The notes under the pieces are model-generated. The model had not been told where the DNA came from, searched no databases, and worked only from the letters and a program-made list of their open reading frames with translations. A stretch of DNA of 64,000 bases, from the NCBI GenBank assembly GCA_028228555.1, contig JAOJBP010000006.1, forward strand, positions 22,573 to 86,572, read 5' to 3'. The stretch is from Candidatus Thioglobus sp. (GTDB lineage Bacteria > Pseudomonadota > Gammaproteobacteria > PS1 > Pseudothioglobaceae). The position numbers and the translations under genes were made by a program. Of the stretch, positions 27,478 to 35,663 are shown piece after piece (the stretch's first letter is position 1; each line of letters begins with the position of its first letter).

Positions 27478-28156
27478 AAGCTTTGATTAATAATTCGATA
27501 TCATTAGCCATGTCACTCGCCTTATGTGGTGTTGGAAAGCCGGCTAAAACTTGCCCATCAGGACTCATTAAATAGACTCTAGCCGTATGATTAATCACAT
27601 AGCCCTTATCTATCGCATCCTTAGGTAATGGCTCATGCTTTTTAAGCGTTCTTGGCTTGCCCGCTTCATCATAAACCACGCGCTCGTAATACGCACCTAA
27701 ATCCTTAACCAATTGATCAATTTGTTGGGTATCGCCCGATACACCGATAAAGGCTTTATCAAAATGAGAAACATAGGTTTTTAACACCTTGGGTGTATCT
27801 CTTAGAGGGTCAAATGTAATGGCAACGACTTTAGGAATAATACCTGAGCGCTTATTTTCAAGCTGAGCTTTCAACATGGCCATATTGGCCAGCTCTGTTG
27901 GGCAGACATCTGGACAATGAGTATAGATAAACAATACCAACGACCAATCACCCATAAGACTGTTGTTATTAAACACATCGCCATTATGATCACTCAAAGA
28001 GAATGTAGATAATGGCCTTTGTGGGTTATACATGATTTGTGCTGAGGCTAATTTAGCATTTAAACTTCTATAATCCTTGCTACCATTTAAAGAATAAAGT
28101 ACTGCAGCAATCAACAAGATAGCCGCGCCAATAACCATAAAAAACTTGGCGCTCAT
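27467..28156 (-). CDS. SCO1/SenC-family copper chaperone
   Basis: This 229-residue membrane-anchored thioredoxin-fold protein places copper in the CuA site of cytochrome oxidase. The N-terminal helix (6-24) is followed by the copper motif YTHCPDVCPTEL (CxxxC), with the distal histidine in VINHTARVYLM. It directly follows the PCuAC gene, a common pairing. Confidence 0.94.
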   Translation of the reverse strand: MSAKFFMVIGAAILLIAAVLYSLNGSKDYRSLNAKLASAQIMYNPQRPLSTFSLSDHNGDVFNNNSLMGDWSLVLFIYTHCPDVCPTELANMAMLKAQLENKRSGIIPKVVAITFDPLRDTPKVLKTYVSHFDKAFIGVSGDTQQIDQLVKDLGAYYERVVYDEAGKPRTLKKHEPLPKDAIDKGYVINHTARVYLMSPDGQVLAGFPTPHKASDMANDIELLIKAFEE

Positions 28157-28651
28157 TTAATGCATCGAATGATGTTTCATCATCATTCTACCTTTTCTAA
28201 CTGAAGCTTTAATTGTATGAGTACTGCCATTATCAAACTTAAGATTCACGCTAACCTGCTCATCCTCACTTGGCACTTTCTCTGGCCCAATTAACATAAT
28301 ATGCCAGCTACCAGGTTTTAAGTGTAGCTCACCTTGTGCAAGGATTGGCATAAATGCCTGTTTAACCATTTTCATAACACCATGGCTATCAATTGTTCTG
28401 TGCAGCTCAATGCGCTTATAGCCCTTAGCATCGGCAGAAATCAGCCTAAGCTCCTGATCAGTATTATTACTAATACTCATAAACAAGCCTAACGCAGGTG
28501 CATTAATAGGTGCTGAACGAATCCAGGGGTCTGTAATGGTGATTTGATGATTTACATGATTGTTTTGTTGTGCGTGAGATGCGGCATTTGTCGTTGTTAT
28601 ACTGACGAATGCTACTAACATAAATAGTATTTTTATAATATTGTTTAACAT
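28157..28651 (-). CDS. PCuAC-type periplasmic copper chaperone
   Basis: This 164-residue secreted protein has a signal peptide (cleavage near TTNAAS) and then the DUF461/PCuAC domain: DPWIRSAPINAPALGLFMSI, ELHRTIDSHGVMKMV and LKPGSWHIMLIGP. The Met/His ligands match the H(M)x10Mx21HxM copper motif in layout. It hands Cu(I) to SCO or to the oxidase. It is one base from the SCO gene. Confidence 0.93.
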   Translation of the reverse strand: MLNNIIKILFMLVAFVSITTTNAASHAQQNNHVNHQITITDPWIRSAPINAPALGLFMSISNNTDQELRLISADAKGYKRIELHRTIDSHGVMKMVKQAFMPILAQGELHLKPGSWHIMLIGPEKVPSEDEQVSVNLKFDNGSTHTIKASVRKGRMMMKHHSMH

Positions 28652-28720
28652 GGTTTTATCCTTTTAACTGTATAGTATTTATCCCACTATCAATCATCAG
28701 TAGGATTGTAAAAATTTCTA

Positions 28721-29101
28721 TTAGCTAAAAAAAGGTGGTGCGCGAATGGCAAAAGATTGAAATAAATCGCTTAACTGGGTATTTTTTTGAATCGCTGAAG
28801 TGTCAATTACACCCTCATCAAACCTTTTATTAACGCTCTCAGTATTTGGGCTTATAACATCTAGCGAGCTCAAAGCCAATAAACAAATTGGGCAATTTAA
28901 ATTATCGGCGTGTTGTGGCGTATTATCGTCCCCAATCCAAACTTGCTGATAGCCTTGTATTGTGCAAACAACAGCAAACTTTCCATTTCCCTGTGACTCT
29001 GAAATTAACGCTGAAGCTGCTGGAGATAATAGCTGAAATAGCATGACTAATATTGTCATATGAATAGCGTATAGGGATTTATTGCCCATCATTAAACGCA
29101 T
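28721..29101 (-). CDS. DUF2946-like small secreted or membrane protein
   Basis: This 126-residue protein has an N-terminal hydrophobic signal (about 10-32), a central CxxC in NCPICLLALS and the C-terminal IRAPPFF, which are the recurrent features of DUF2946 proteins found next to copper genes. Function is unknown. It is likely first in the copper cluster, 69 bases before the PCuAC gene. The start could also be the ATG five codons later. Confidence 0.75.
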   Translation of the reverse strand: MRLMMGNKSLYAIHMTILVMLFQLLSPAASALISESQGNGKFAVVCTIQGYQQVWIGDDNTPQHADNLNCPICLLALSSLDVISPNTESVNKRFDEGVIDTSAIQKNTQLSDLFQSFAIRAPPFFS

Positions 29102-29213
29102 ATTTATCTATTTCCCTTGCTATGTATATAAATCATTTTATCATAACGTATTTTTAAATTCTAATAAGACAACTGTTTTTATTGTTGCCAGCAAAAATGC
29201 TAAAATATATTTT

Positions 29214-30131
29214 ATGCATATTACTCTAGAAATTGATAATTCTGAACAACTGGCTGATGTTTGCGGCTCGTTTGATCGAAACATACAAACCATTGCAAAA
29301 AGTCTTGATGTTGAAATTAACAACAAAGGCGGAGAGTTTGTTATTCATGGCGATAACAAACACTTAGCTGCTCGAATTTTGCAAGATTTAAGTATGCTCA
29401 GTAAAACTCAATCTATTGGTGTACATGACGTAGAAATGAGCATTAAAGCCTACACTGATGACGATATATCCAGTGAATCGGTTAACATTAAAACTAAGCG
29501 AAAATTTATTCATGTGCGTTCAAAAAATCAACAACATTACGTTAAAGCCATTAAGGAGAAAGATTGCACTTTTGGCATTGGACCTGCAGGCACAGGAAAA
29601 ACTTATCTGGCGGTTGCACGCGCGGTTGAAGCACTTGAATGTTCAGATGTAAGACGCATCGTATTGGTTCGTCCTGCTGTTGAAGCAGGTGAAAAACTTG
29701 GTTTTTTACCTGGAGATCTAACCGAAAAAATTGATCCTTACTTACGTCCAATTTACGACGCTTTGTATGAAATGATTGGCTTTGATAAGGTTAATAAGCT
29801 TTTGGATAAAAATACTATTGAAGTGGCGCCTTTGGCCTTTATGCGCGGACGCACGCTAAACGAAGCCTTTATCATTTTAGATGAAGCTCAAAATACCACA
29901 ACCGAACAAATGAAGATGTTTTTAACTCGTATGGGTTTTGGCTCCAAAATGGTTATTACAGGCGACGTTACTCAAATTGATCTTGCTCGACCTAATCAAT
30001 CAGGCTTACTTCATGCTATGAAGGTTTTAGAAAGCGAACCTAGAATTTCTTTTTGTCATTTTCACTCAAGAGATGTAGTTCGACACAAATTAGTACAGCG
30101 TATTGTTCAGGCTTACGAAATCTTTGAATAA
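29214..30131 (+). CDS. phoH: PhoH-like ATPase (YbeZ)
   Basis: This 305-residue P-loop ATPase (GPAGTGKTYLAVARA, Walker B FIILDEAQNTT) is linked to RNA metabolism with YbeY. I chose the ATG at 29214 because MHITLEIDNSEQLADVCG matches the family N-terminus; the frame upstream is AT-rich leader. It normally sits in miaB-phoH-ybeY-ybeX. Here the copper cluster separates it from miaB, and mnmA rather than ybeY follows. Confidence 0.93.
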   Translation: MHITLEIDNSEQLADVCGSFDRNIQTIAKSLDVEINNKGGEFVIHGDNKHLAARILQDLSMLSKTQSIGVHDVEMSIKAYTDDDISSESVNIKTKRKFIHVRSKNQQHYVKAIKEKDCTFGIGPAGTGKTYLAVARAVEALECSDVRRIVLVRPAVEAGEKLGFLPGDLTEKIDPYLRPIYDALYEMIGFDKVNKLLDKNTIEVAPLAFMRGRTLNEAFIILDEAQNTTTEQMKMFLTRMGFGSKMVITGDVTQIDLARPNQSGLLHAMKVLESEPRISFCHFHSRDVVRHKLVQRIVQAYEIFE

Positions 30132-31209
30132 GCCTGAAAAAATTATTGTTGGTCTATCGGGTGGTGTTGACTCATCTGTTGCAACGCAAATGCTATTAGA
30201 GCAAGGCTATGAGGTAGAAGCCTTGTTTATGAAAAACTGGGATGAAGATGACAAAGATGGTCATTGTACTGCTGAGCAAGACTTATCAGATGCACAAAAA
30301 GTAGCTAACAAACTAGGTGTTAAACTTCATAGTATTAATTTTTCAGCTGATTATTGGGATGATGTTTTTGAGCATTTTTTACAAGAGCATAAAAAAGGTC
30401 GAACGCCCAATCCTGATGTTCTGTGCAATCAAAAAATAAAATTTAAAGTTTTTCTTGAGCATGCCCTATCACTAGGTGCTGATAAGATAGCTACTGGACA
30501 CTACGCCAGAATTACTCATGAAAATGACAGCTACCAGTTAAAAACAGGACTGGATGATAATAAAGATCAGAGTTACTTCTTGCATCTTTTAAATCAAAAG
30601 CAACTAAGTAAAAGTTTATTTCCATTGGGTGCGATTAGTAAAACTGAAGTTCGTGAATTAGCTAGAAAACATGGCTTAATTACTGCTGATAAAAAAGACT
30701 CAACTGGCATTTGTTTTATTGGGGAGCGTAATTTTTCTGAATTTTTACAAACTTATCTACCTAAACGACAAGGAAATATTGTTGATGAGCAGGGAAAGTT
30801 TATCAAACATCATCAGGGCTTGGCTTTTTATACTATTGGCCAAAGAAAAGGTCTGGAAATTGGGGGTGGCTTTAGCGATTCACCTGCGCCTTGGTTTGTA
30901 GCCGATAAACGTATTGACTCTAATGAAATTTTGGTAGTCCAAGGTGACCACAAGCTTTTGTATCACAACACCCTTACCACTTCGAATTTACATTGGATCG
31001 ATATTCAACCAGAGGTACCTTTTAATTGTATGGCAAAAATTCGATACCGACAAGACTCACAAGAATGCAATGTTGTTAAGGATGGCAATTCAATTAAAGT
31101 TATTTTTAAAAATCCACAAAGAGCAATCACGCCAGGGCAATCTATTGTTTTTTATCAAGAAGATATCTGTTTAGGTGGCGGAATTATTGAGAAAAGAAGC
31201 AATGAATAA
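30124..31209 (+). CDS. mnmA: tRNA-specific 2-thiouridylase MnmA
   Basis: This PP-loop enzyme thiolates U34 of tRNA-Lys, -Glu and -Gln. No in-frame ATG or GTG precedes the ATP motif GLSGGVDSS; TTG codons at 30103 and 30124 are the candidates. TTG at 30124 places the motif at residues 10-18, as in the family, and gives 361 residues. The catalytic cysteines are in VLCNQKIKF and STGICFIGERNF. It overlaps phoH by eight bases and hflD by eight. Confidence 0.95.
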   Translation: MNKPEKIIVGLSGGVDSSVATQMLLEQGYEVEALFMKNWDEDDKDGHCTAEQDLSDAQKVANKLGVKLHSINFSADYWDDVFEHFLQEHKKGRTPNPDVLCNQKIKFKVFLEHALSLGADKIATGHYARITHENDSYQLKTGLDDNKDQSYFLHLLNQKQLSKSLFPLGAISKTEVRELARKHGLITADKKDSTGICFIGERNFSEFLQTYLPKRQGNIVDEQGKFIKHHQGLAFYTIGQRKGLEIGGGFSDSPAPWFVADKRIDSNEILVVQGDHKLLYHNTLTTSNLHWIDIQPEVPFNCMAKIRYRQDSQECNVVKDGNSIKVIFKNPQRAITPGQSIVFYQEDICLGGGIIEKRSNE

Positions 31210-31843
31210 ATTAGAAAACCAAACCTTAGCCTTAGCGGGAATCTTACAAAGTGCTGCACTCGTTGATCAACTCGCTTCAAAGGGTATTTGTCATAGTGAA
31301 TGCTCTAGTGCAAGCTTAAGCAGTATTGTTAATACAAGTTCAAATGTAATTGATATCTTTGACTCTAAAGCTGAGCTATCTGTTGGTATGTCAACTTTAA
31401 AAGCTGTACTTAGTCAAAAGACTAAGTCTATACAAACTATTACTTTTTACGCTTTATCACTCATCAATCTTGAGAAGAAATTAATGAAAAATCCAGGTTT
31501 ATTAGATACAATTACAACTGAGATTAATACCTTTAATAAACAAACATTCTTTGAAATCACTCATGCTAACTCAATTGCACGCCTAGGTGAGCTATACAAA
31601 TCTACCTTAGGTGGGTTAAATCCAAGAATTATGGTTAAAGGTGAGCAGCTATATTTATCTAACAATCGCACTGCTAATCATATTCGAGCATTGCTTTTAT
31701 CTGGAATACGAGCAGCATCTCTTTGGAAATCCCAAGGTGGAAAGACCTGGCATTTATTCATTTATAAACGCAAAATATTAAAGGCAATAGAGGCAATAGA
31801 AAAACCTGGTGGCCCATCAGAAAACCTGGCACAGTCCCAGTAA
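31202..31843 (+). CDS. hflD: HflD-family protein
   Basis: This 213-residue peripheral membrane protein corresponds to E. coli HflD (YcfC), which lies after mnmA there too and has the same length. The ATG at 31202 follows a GAGAAAAGAAG purine-rich site; an in-frame GTG nine codons earlier is inside mnmA. Recognisable segments are LALAGILQSAALVDQLA near the N-terminus and NRTANHIRALLLSGIRAASLW. HflD affects CII turnover in phage lambda; its cellular role is unclear. Confidence 0.92.
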   Translation: MNKLENQTLALAGILQSAALVDQLASKGICHSECSSASLSSIVNTSSNVIDIFDSKAELSVGMSTLKAVLSQKTKSIQTITFYALSLINLEKKLMKNPGLLDTITTEINTFNKQTFFEITHANSIARLGELYKSTLGGLNPRIMVKGEQLYLSNNRTANHIRALLLSGIRAASLWKSQGGKTWHLFIYKRKILKAIEAIEKPGGPSENLAQSQ

Positions 31844-31861
31844 TTTAATTTTCAATTTCAC

Positions 31862-31890
31862 TAGACTTTTGCTCACTAAGACTTTATAAT
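31862..31890 (+). promoter_or_regulatory. Candidate rpsT promoter
   Basis: TAGACT (31862-31867) and TATAAT (31885-31890) are separated by 17 bases, 35 bases before the rpsT ATG. The -10 is perfect and the -35 matches TTGACA at four positions. Confidence 0.5.
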
Positions 31891-31924
31891 TACGCCTTTA
31901 AATATTTAACTATTATATAACACG

Positions 31925-32185
31925 ATGGCTAATTCAGCAGGTTCTAAAAAACGCGCAAGACAAGCAACTAAACGCAATAAGCACAATTCTCAAATTCGTG
32001 CTAAAGTTCGTACTTTCATCAAGAAAGTATCTTACGCATTAGATGCTGGCAATAAGGAAGAAGCACAGGGTGGTTTTGCTGCTATGCAAAAAATGATTGA
32101 TCAATCAGTCAGTAAAGGTCTTATGCATAAGAACCAAGCTGCTAGAAAGAAAGCTCGTATTAATGCACAAATCAAAGCTCTGTAA
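31925..32185 (+). CDS. rpsT: 30S ribosomal protein S20
   Basis: This 86-residue basic protein binds 16S rRNA early in 30S assembly. The N-terminus MANSAGSKKRARQATKRNKHN and the C-terminal HKNQAARKKARINAQIKAL are typical of S20. It is monocistronic-looking, with a promoter upstream and a terminator immediately downstream. Its last codons are partly duplicated 6 kb downstream at 38154-38169. Confidence 0.98.
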   Translation: MANSAGSKKRARQATKRNKHNSQIRAKVRTFIKKVSYALDAGNKEEAQGGFAAMQKMIDQSVSKGLMHKNQAARKKARINAQIKAL

Positions 32186-32249
32186 ATAATAATTTAACAT
32201 TGCTATAATAAAGCCCTCAAATGAGGGCTTTTTTAATACGTAAACGAAA
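32171..32249. repeat. Left copy of direct repeat flanking the 32.2-38.2 kb block
   Basis: This copy spans the final codons of rpsT, the terminator and the leader of the next gene. It aligns without gaps over its first 60 or so bases to 38154-38231, at roughly 70% identity by eye. The longest identical run is the 16 bases TTAACATTGCTATAAT (32194-32209 and 38177-38192). Similarity continues into the downstream ORF starts: both proteins begin MINDN, with mostly synonymous differences. Confidence 0.8.
32210..32234 (+). terminator. Intrinsic terminator after rpsT
   Basis: AAAGCCCTCA (32210-32219) pairs with TGAGGGCTTT (32222-32231) around a two-base AA loop (in practice a slightly larger loop), with the T run at 32229-32234. 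A TGCTATAAT extended -10-like element lies immediately before it (32201-32209). Confidence 0.9.
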
Positions 32250-32489
32250 ATGATTAATGATAATGCTAAATCGAGTAATCGGCTCAATCCAGAAAAACTA
32301 TTACTCACCAAATGGACTGCGTTAAATCCAAAAAACAAAGAGCTTCACTTTATTGTCACTAAGCTATTGCGTGATGATAATGATAAAATTATTAGCTGTA
32401 ATCTTGAAGCGGTAATCAATAAAAATAGTTATGAAATCGACTGGCGAGACCTCAAAGACTCATCAATTTGGAAAACTGACTGGAATTAA
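32250..32489 (+). CDS. TIGR02450-family Trp-rich small protein
   Basis: This 79-residue protein carries the family core NPEKLLLTKWTALNPKNKELHFIVTKLL, followed by a short beta segment and WRDLKDSSIWKTDWN. TIGR02450 genes are often found beside photolyase/cryptochrome genes; function is unknown. Its first residues MINDN match the start of the Smr protein at 38232, and its leader is part of the duplicated segment, so its N-terminus may be chimeric. It converges with the DUF6279 gene. Confidence 0.8.
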   Translation: MINDNAKSSNRLNPEKLLLTKWTALNPKNKELHFIVTKLLRDDNDKIISCNLEAVINKNSYEIDWRDLKDSSIWKTDWN

Positions 32490-32508
32490 ATATCAGTCAG
32501 TTTTCCGC

Positions 32509-33372
32509 TCATCGATTTTCTTTTAGCTCCGTAAAAATCTGAATATAGTCATCTGCCTTGTTGTTGAAATGCTGTTTTTGATCCGGTGTAGCAATATGTA
32601 TTAACTTTACAGTCAGCAAACCTATTGCCTGTATATTTTTATTACGTATATCGGCTAATGTATTAATTCGCTTGACATTAAACTGATTAAAAAAGATATT
32701 TAGATTGTCTGATTTAACTTCAATAGTATCTTCAGCTTTTAAAATCTCTTGGATATTTTCCTGCCAATACTTTCTTAGTTGTAGCCTCAGATATGCACTG
32801 CTATAAATTGTAGTTGCAGATCTTTGTATCTCATTTTTTTGCTGTTTAGTTAAATCTCCTAACCAGTTTTCAAAATTATCTAGCAATCTCTCTTTATTTT
32901 CTTCAGTAATCTCATACTTATCTAGCTCAACATTTTCCTTATAAAATTTATCATTCTTTTTATCAATATTTACAAACAATTCCTCAAGCTGAGTATTATT
33001 AAGTAATGGCAATAAAGTTACCATCTCTTCATTTAATTTTTTAACTAATAGCTGCCAAAAAGTCTCTATAGTTTCAATAGAATGAGAGACTTGCTCTTTG
33101 GTTAGATGAGAGCCAAAGTCGCGCTTAAGCCCTCTTAATAAGTTAGCATATTGTATGAGTTGGGTGTCACGATGCCAGGTTATGAGACTCAGAGTTTGTT
33201 GATCTACACGCTTTTCTAAAATACCATCCAGCGACACCATGCCTTCAACATAAGATGGGATGATATATCCAAGATTATTGTAGGTAAATTTAAAGGTGCA
33301 AGCGCTAGTAAATATTATGAAAGAAGCTATAAAAATAAATTTTGAATAAGATTTAATCAAAATTAACTTCAT
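32509..33372 (-). CDS. DUF6279 lipoprotein
   Basis: This 287-residue helical lipoprotein has a signal peptide ending IIFTSACTF (lipid cysteine about residue 25). The mature start CTFKFTYNNLGYIIPSYVEGMVSLD, with the later LITWHRDTQLIQYANLL, follows the DUF6279 pattern. Function is unknown; members often travel with photolyase, folE and MerR regulator genes. It is last in the leftward operon, one base after folE. Confidence 0.8.
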   Translation of the reverse strand: MKLILIKSYSKFIFIASFIIFTSACTFKFTYNNLGYIIPSYVEGMVSLDGILEKRVDQQTLSLITWHRDTQLIQYANLLRGLKRDFGSHLTKEQVSHSIETIETFWQLLVKKLNEEMVTLLPLLNNTQLEELFVNIDKKNDKFYKENVELDKYEITEENKERLLDNFENWLGDLTKQQKNEIQRSATTIYSSAYLRLQLRKYWQENIQEILKAEDTIEVKSDNLNIFFNQFNVKRINTLADIRNKNIQAIGLLTVKLIHIATPDQKQHFNNKADDYIQIFTELKENR

Positions 33373-33373
33373 T

Positions 33374-34054
33374 TCATTTGCATTCTATTCGAGCAAGTGA
33401 CATAAATTCATTACGTGTTATTGGATCTTTTTTAAATGAGCCGCCTAGTTTGCTTGTTACAGTGCTAGAACCAATATCTTCAACTCCGCGAGACTTGACA
33501 CAAAAATGCTGCGCATCTATTAAAACTGCAATATGTTCTGTTTGCAATATATAAGAAAGTGTATGCCAAATTTGTTCTGTAAGACGCTCCTGAATTTGTG
33601 GTCTTTTACAAAAGTATTCCACTATACGATTCATTTTCGATAACCCTAGTACCTTTTCATGTGGAATATAACCAACAGTAGCAAGCCCATCAATTACAAC
33701 AAAATGATGCTCACAATTAGATTGTGCATTAATGCCACGCTCCACAACCATTTCATCGTACTTCATTTTATTCAATACCGCTGTGCATTTTGGAAATGCC
33801 TTATAGTCTAAACCCCAAAATATTTCATCAACATACATCTTTGCAACCCTTTTAGGTGTGTCGATTAAACTATCATCTGTTAAATCTAGACCTAATGTTT
33901 TCATTATGTTTTTGAAATCAGACTCAATGCTATCGATTTTCTCAGTTCTTGAAAGGTCCATTTCTTCAATAGGTGTCTCAACGCCCTGCTTGACAAGATG
34001 CTTATGTATTTCTAAACCAAGAGATGGATCTGTTTTTGTCTTGTTATATGACAT
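33374..34054 (-). CDS. folE: GTP cyclohydrolase I
   Basis: This 226-residue enzyme converts GTP to dihydroneopterin triphosphate, the entry to folate and pterin synthesis. Motifs: the zinc/active-site SNCEHHFVVIDG and QHFCVKSRGVED, plus SKMNRIVEYFCKRPQIQERL. Its place in the regulator-gpx-folE-DUF6279 operon suggests that it makes pterins or folate for a light-linked enzyme rather than being the only housekeeping copy; that is inference. The gap from the peroxidase gene is 20 bases. Confidence 0.95.
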   Translation of the reverse strand: MSYNKTKTDPSLGLEIHKHLVKQGVETPIEEMDLSRTEKIDSIESDFKNIMKTLGLDLTDDSLIDTPKRVAKMYVDEIFWGLDYKAFPKCTAVLNKMKYDEMVVERGINAQSNCEHHFVVIDGLATVGYIPHEKVLGLSKMNRIVEYFCKRPQIQERLTEQIWHTLSYILQTEHIAVLIDAQHFCVKSRGVEDIGSSTVTSKLGGSFKKDPITRNEFMSLARIECK

Positions 34055-34074
34055 ATTTAATTTGAAGTAAAGAG

Positions 34075-34626
34075 TTAAAGCTTTACTTTTTTTAGCTCCT
34101 TCTTAATTTCACTAATAACTTGCTCATCCATCGGATCGATTGAGCTTCTGTAACTCTTAACAAACTGACCATCGCTATCTATCAAGTACTTATGAAAATT
34201 CCATTGTGGATAAGCACCTGAAACCTCCGCCAGTTTTTTATACAATGGATCAGCATTTTGCTCAGTTACTCGCGTCTTACTAAACATTGGGAAATCAACA
34301 CCATAAGTCATCTCACAAAAAGTCTTAATTTCTTTTTCATTACCAGGCTCCTGGTATCCAAAATCATTTGATGGAAAGCCTAACACTAATAACCCACTTT
34401 CCTTGTATTGTGTATAAAGCTTCTCAAGTGAATCGTATTGCTCTGTATAAGCACATCTGCTAGCTGTATTAACTACAAGCAGAACCTTTCCTTGGTATTC
34501 TTTACACAGATTAACCTGCTCATTTTTATTTAAAGTTTTGACATTTAAATCAAGCAACTCCGAACATACTTTTGCATTCACTTGTAAATTGAATAACAAA
34601 ACTGCCGCTAATATAATAATTTTCAT
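34075..34626 (-). CDS. Secreted glutathione peroxidase-like protein
   Basis: This 183-residue thiol peroxidase begins with an export signal (about 1-18, IIILAAVLLFNLQVNAKV). Family blocks: VNTASRCAYTEQYDSLEKLY with a cysteine in place of selenocysteine, LGFPSNDFGYQEPG and WNFHKYLID, completing the Cys-Gln-Trp-Asn site. An extra cysteine in KTFCEMTYG is the usual resolving position in thioredoxin-dependent members. It lies 31 bases after the regulator and probably detoxifies peroxides in the periplasm. Confidence 0.92.
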   Translation of the reverse strand: MKIIILAAVLLFNLQVNAKVCSELLDLNVKTLNKNEQVNLCKEYQGKVLLVVNTASRCAYTEQYDSLEKLYTQYKESGLLVLGFPSNDFGYQEPGNEKEIKTFCEMTYGVDFPMFSKTRVTEQNADPLYKKLAEVSGAYPQWNFHKYLIDSDGQFVKSYRSSIDPMDEQVISEIKKELKKVKL

Positions 34627-34657
34627 TTATGCCTCTTGGTTGGTTAAAATCATCCGC

Positions 34658-35521
34658 TTAAAACGGCATTTGATCGAAAGAAGTAAACTTGTTAATACCA
34701 GATGGTAAGTTACGTATACGTTTTACACCCTCACCTCCAGTCCATAAAACTACATTTTTGGGAATAGAGTCGCGCAATTCAACTAAATGATTATGAATAT
34801 TTTTATACTGATAAGCACCACTGAATGTTATTCCTAATATATCAACATTGAGTCTATCAACCGCCAAAATAATTTGGTCCATTGGTACTTCTCCACCAAG
34901 ATTGATGACATTAACACCACGATCTGATAGCAAGGCAGAGAGCATTAACAAGCCAAGCGTATGCTCTTCACCAGGTAAGGTTGCAAGCAAAACACAAGGC
35001 TTAGTTGAAATTTTCTGTGATGATGAAATCTTATTATTAAGAAAGCGTGTTAACACTTCAGATAGCATTTTTTCTTCAAAAATTTGTAATTGCCCTTTTG
35101 CCCAGCGCTCACCAACGGTCTGTAATAATGGCGTAATAGTCTGTGTAATAAAAGTTTGCATATCTTGTTGCTGATAAACTTTAGATAGCGCTTCTTCCAG
35201 TGCATTAGCATCGCTAGTTTGCAAGATATTCAACAAACCCTCTATTGAATCACTGATTGATGAAGATGGATAGAGATTTGCCTCCAATAACTCAAGAGCA
35301 GTATCATTTAAGGCTACAACCTTTCCAGGTCGAAAACCTTGATCAAGTAAGCGACGAATACATTGAAGGCGGCGTAACTGACCTTCAGAATAAATACGCT
35401 CACCCTTATCATTACGAATTGGTTTCGGAAAGCCGTAACGGCGTTCCCAGATACGTAATGTATCACGGGCTATTCCACTATCACGCTCAACGGTACCAAT
35501 AGGTAAAAACTTAAAACTCAT
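34658..35521 (-). CDS. MerR-type regulator with B12-binding domain (CarH/LitR-like), variant ligands
   Basis: This 287-residue protein has an N-terminal MerR winged helix (PIGTVERDSGIARDTLRIWERRYGFPKP), a four-helix linker with the GERW140 motif, and a cobalamin-binding Rossmann domain with E185-x-H187-x-x-G190 (GEEHTLG) and a later SGAYQYKN loop. CarH-type proteins use adenosylcobalamin as a light sensor. Counting from the tryptophan, the positions of T. thermophilus CarH H132 and H142 are A141 and K151 here, so the upper-face histidines are missing while the lower axial H187 remains. It is first in the leftward operon and divergent from the CIA30 operon. Confidence 0.9.
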   Translation of the reverse strand: MSFKFLPIGTVERDSGIARDTLRIWERRYGFPKPIRNDKGERIYSEGQLRRLQCIRRLLDQGFRPGKVVALNDTALELLEANLYPSSSISDSIEGLLNILQTSDANALEEALSKVYQQQDMQTFITQTITPLLQTVGERWAKGQLQIFEEKMLSEVLTRFLNNKISSSQKISTKPCVLLATLPGEEHTLGLLMLSALLSDRGVNVINLGGEVPMDQIILAVDRLNVDILGITFSGAYQYKNIHNHLVELRDSIPKNVVLWTGGEGVKRIRNLPSGINKFTSFDQMPF

Positions 35522-35567
35522 AAATTAACTATGACTTATATTAACAATTGAGCGAATTATAATACTA

Positions 35568-35582
35568 TTTGTCCTAGACAAA
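35568..35582. promoter_or_regulatory. Palindromic candidate operator in the regulator/CIA30 divergent region
   Basis: TTTGTC-CTA-GACAAA is a perfect inverted repeat with six-base arms. It lies 46 bases before the regulator ATG and overlaps the -35 of the rightward promoter (TAGACA at 35575-35580). Its symmetry and position make it the best candidate for the site of the MerR/B12 regulator. The regulator's own binding consensus was not checked. Confidence 0.55.
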
Positions 35583-35602
35583 AATAAAAATATCCATATA
35601 AT
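35575..35602 (+). promoter_or_regulatory. Promoter of the CIA30-SDR-DUF3429-flavin reductase operon
   Basis: TAGACA (35575-35580) and TATAAT (35597-35602) are 16 bases apart. The -10 is perfect and the -35 matches five of six. A seven-base inverted repeat, TATCCAT (35591-35597) and ATGGATA (35609-35615), brackets the -10. On the opposite strand TATAAT (35561-35556) could serve the regulator operon. Confidence 0.6.
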
Positions 35603-35663
35603 AAGTACATGGATAACTAAATTTAGATAGATAACACTAACTTGCAAAATAAAACTATTATTT

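Noticed and set aside
35257..35502. 81-residue plus-strand frame within the MerR regulator region
   Set aside because: It is antisense to the DNA-binding domain coding sequence and has no initiation signals.
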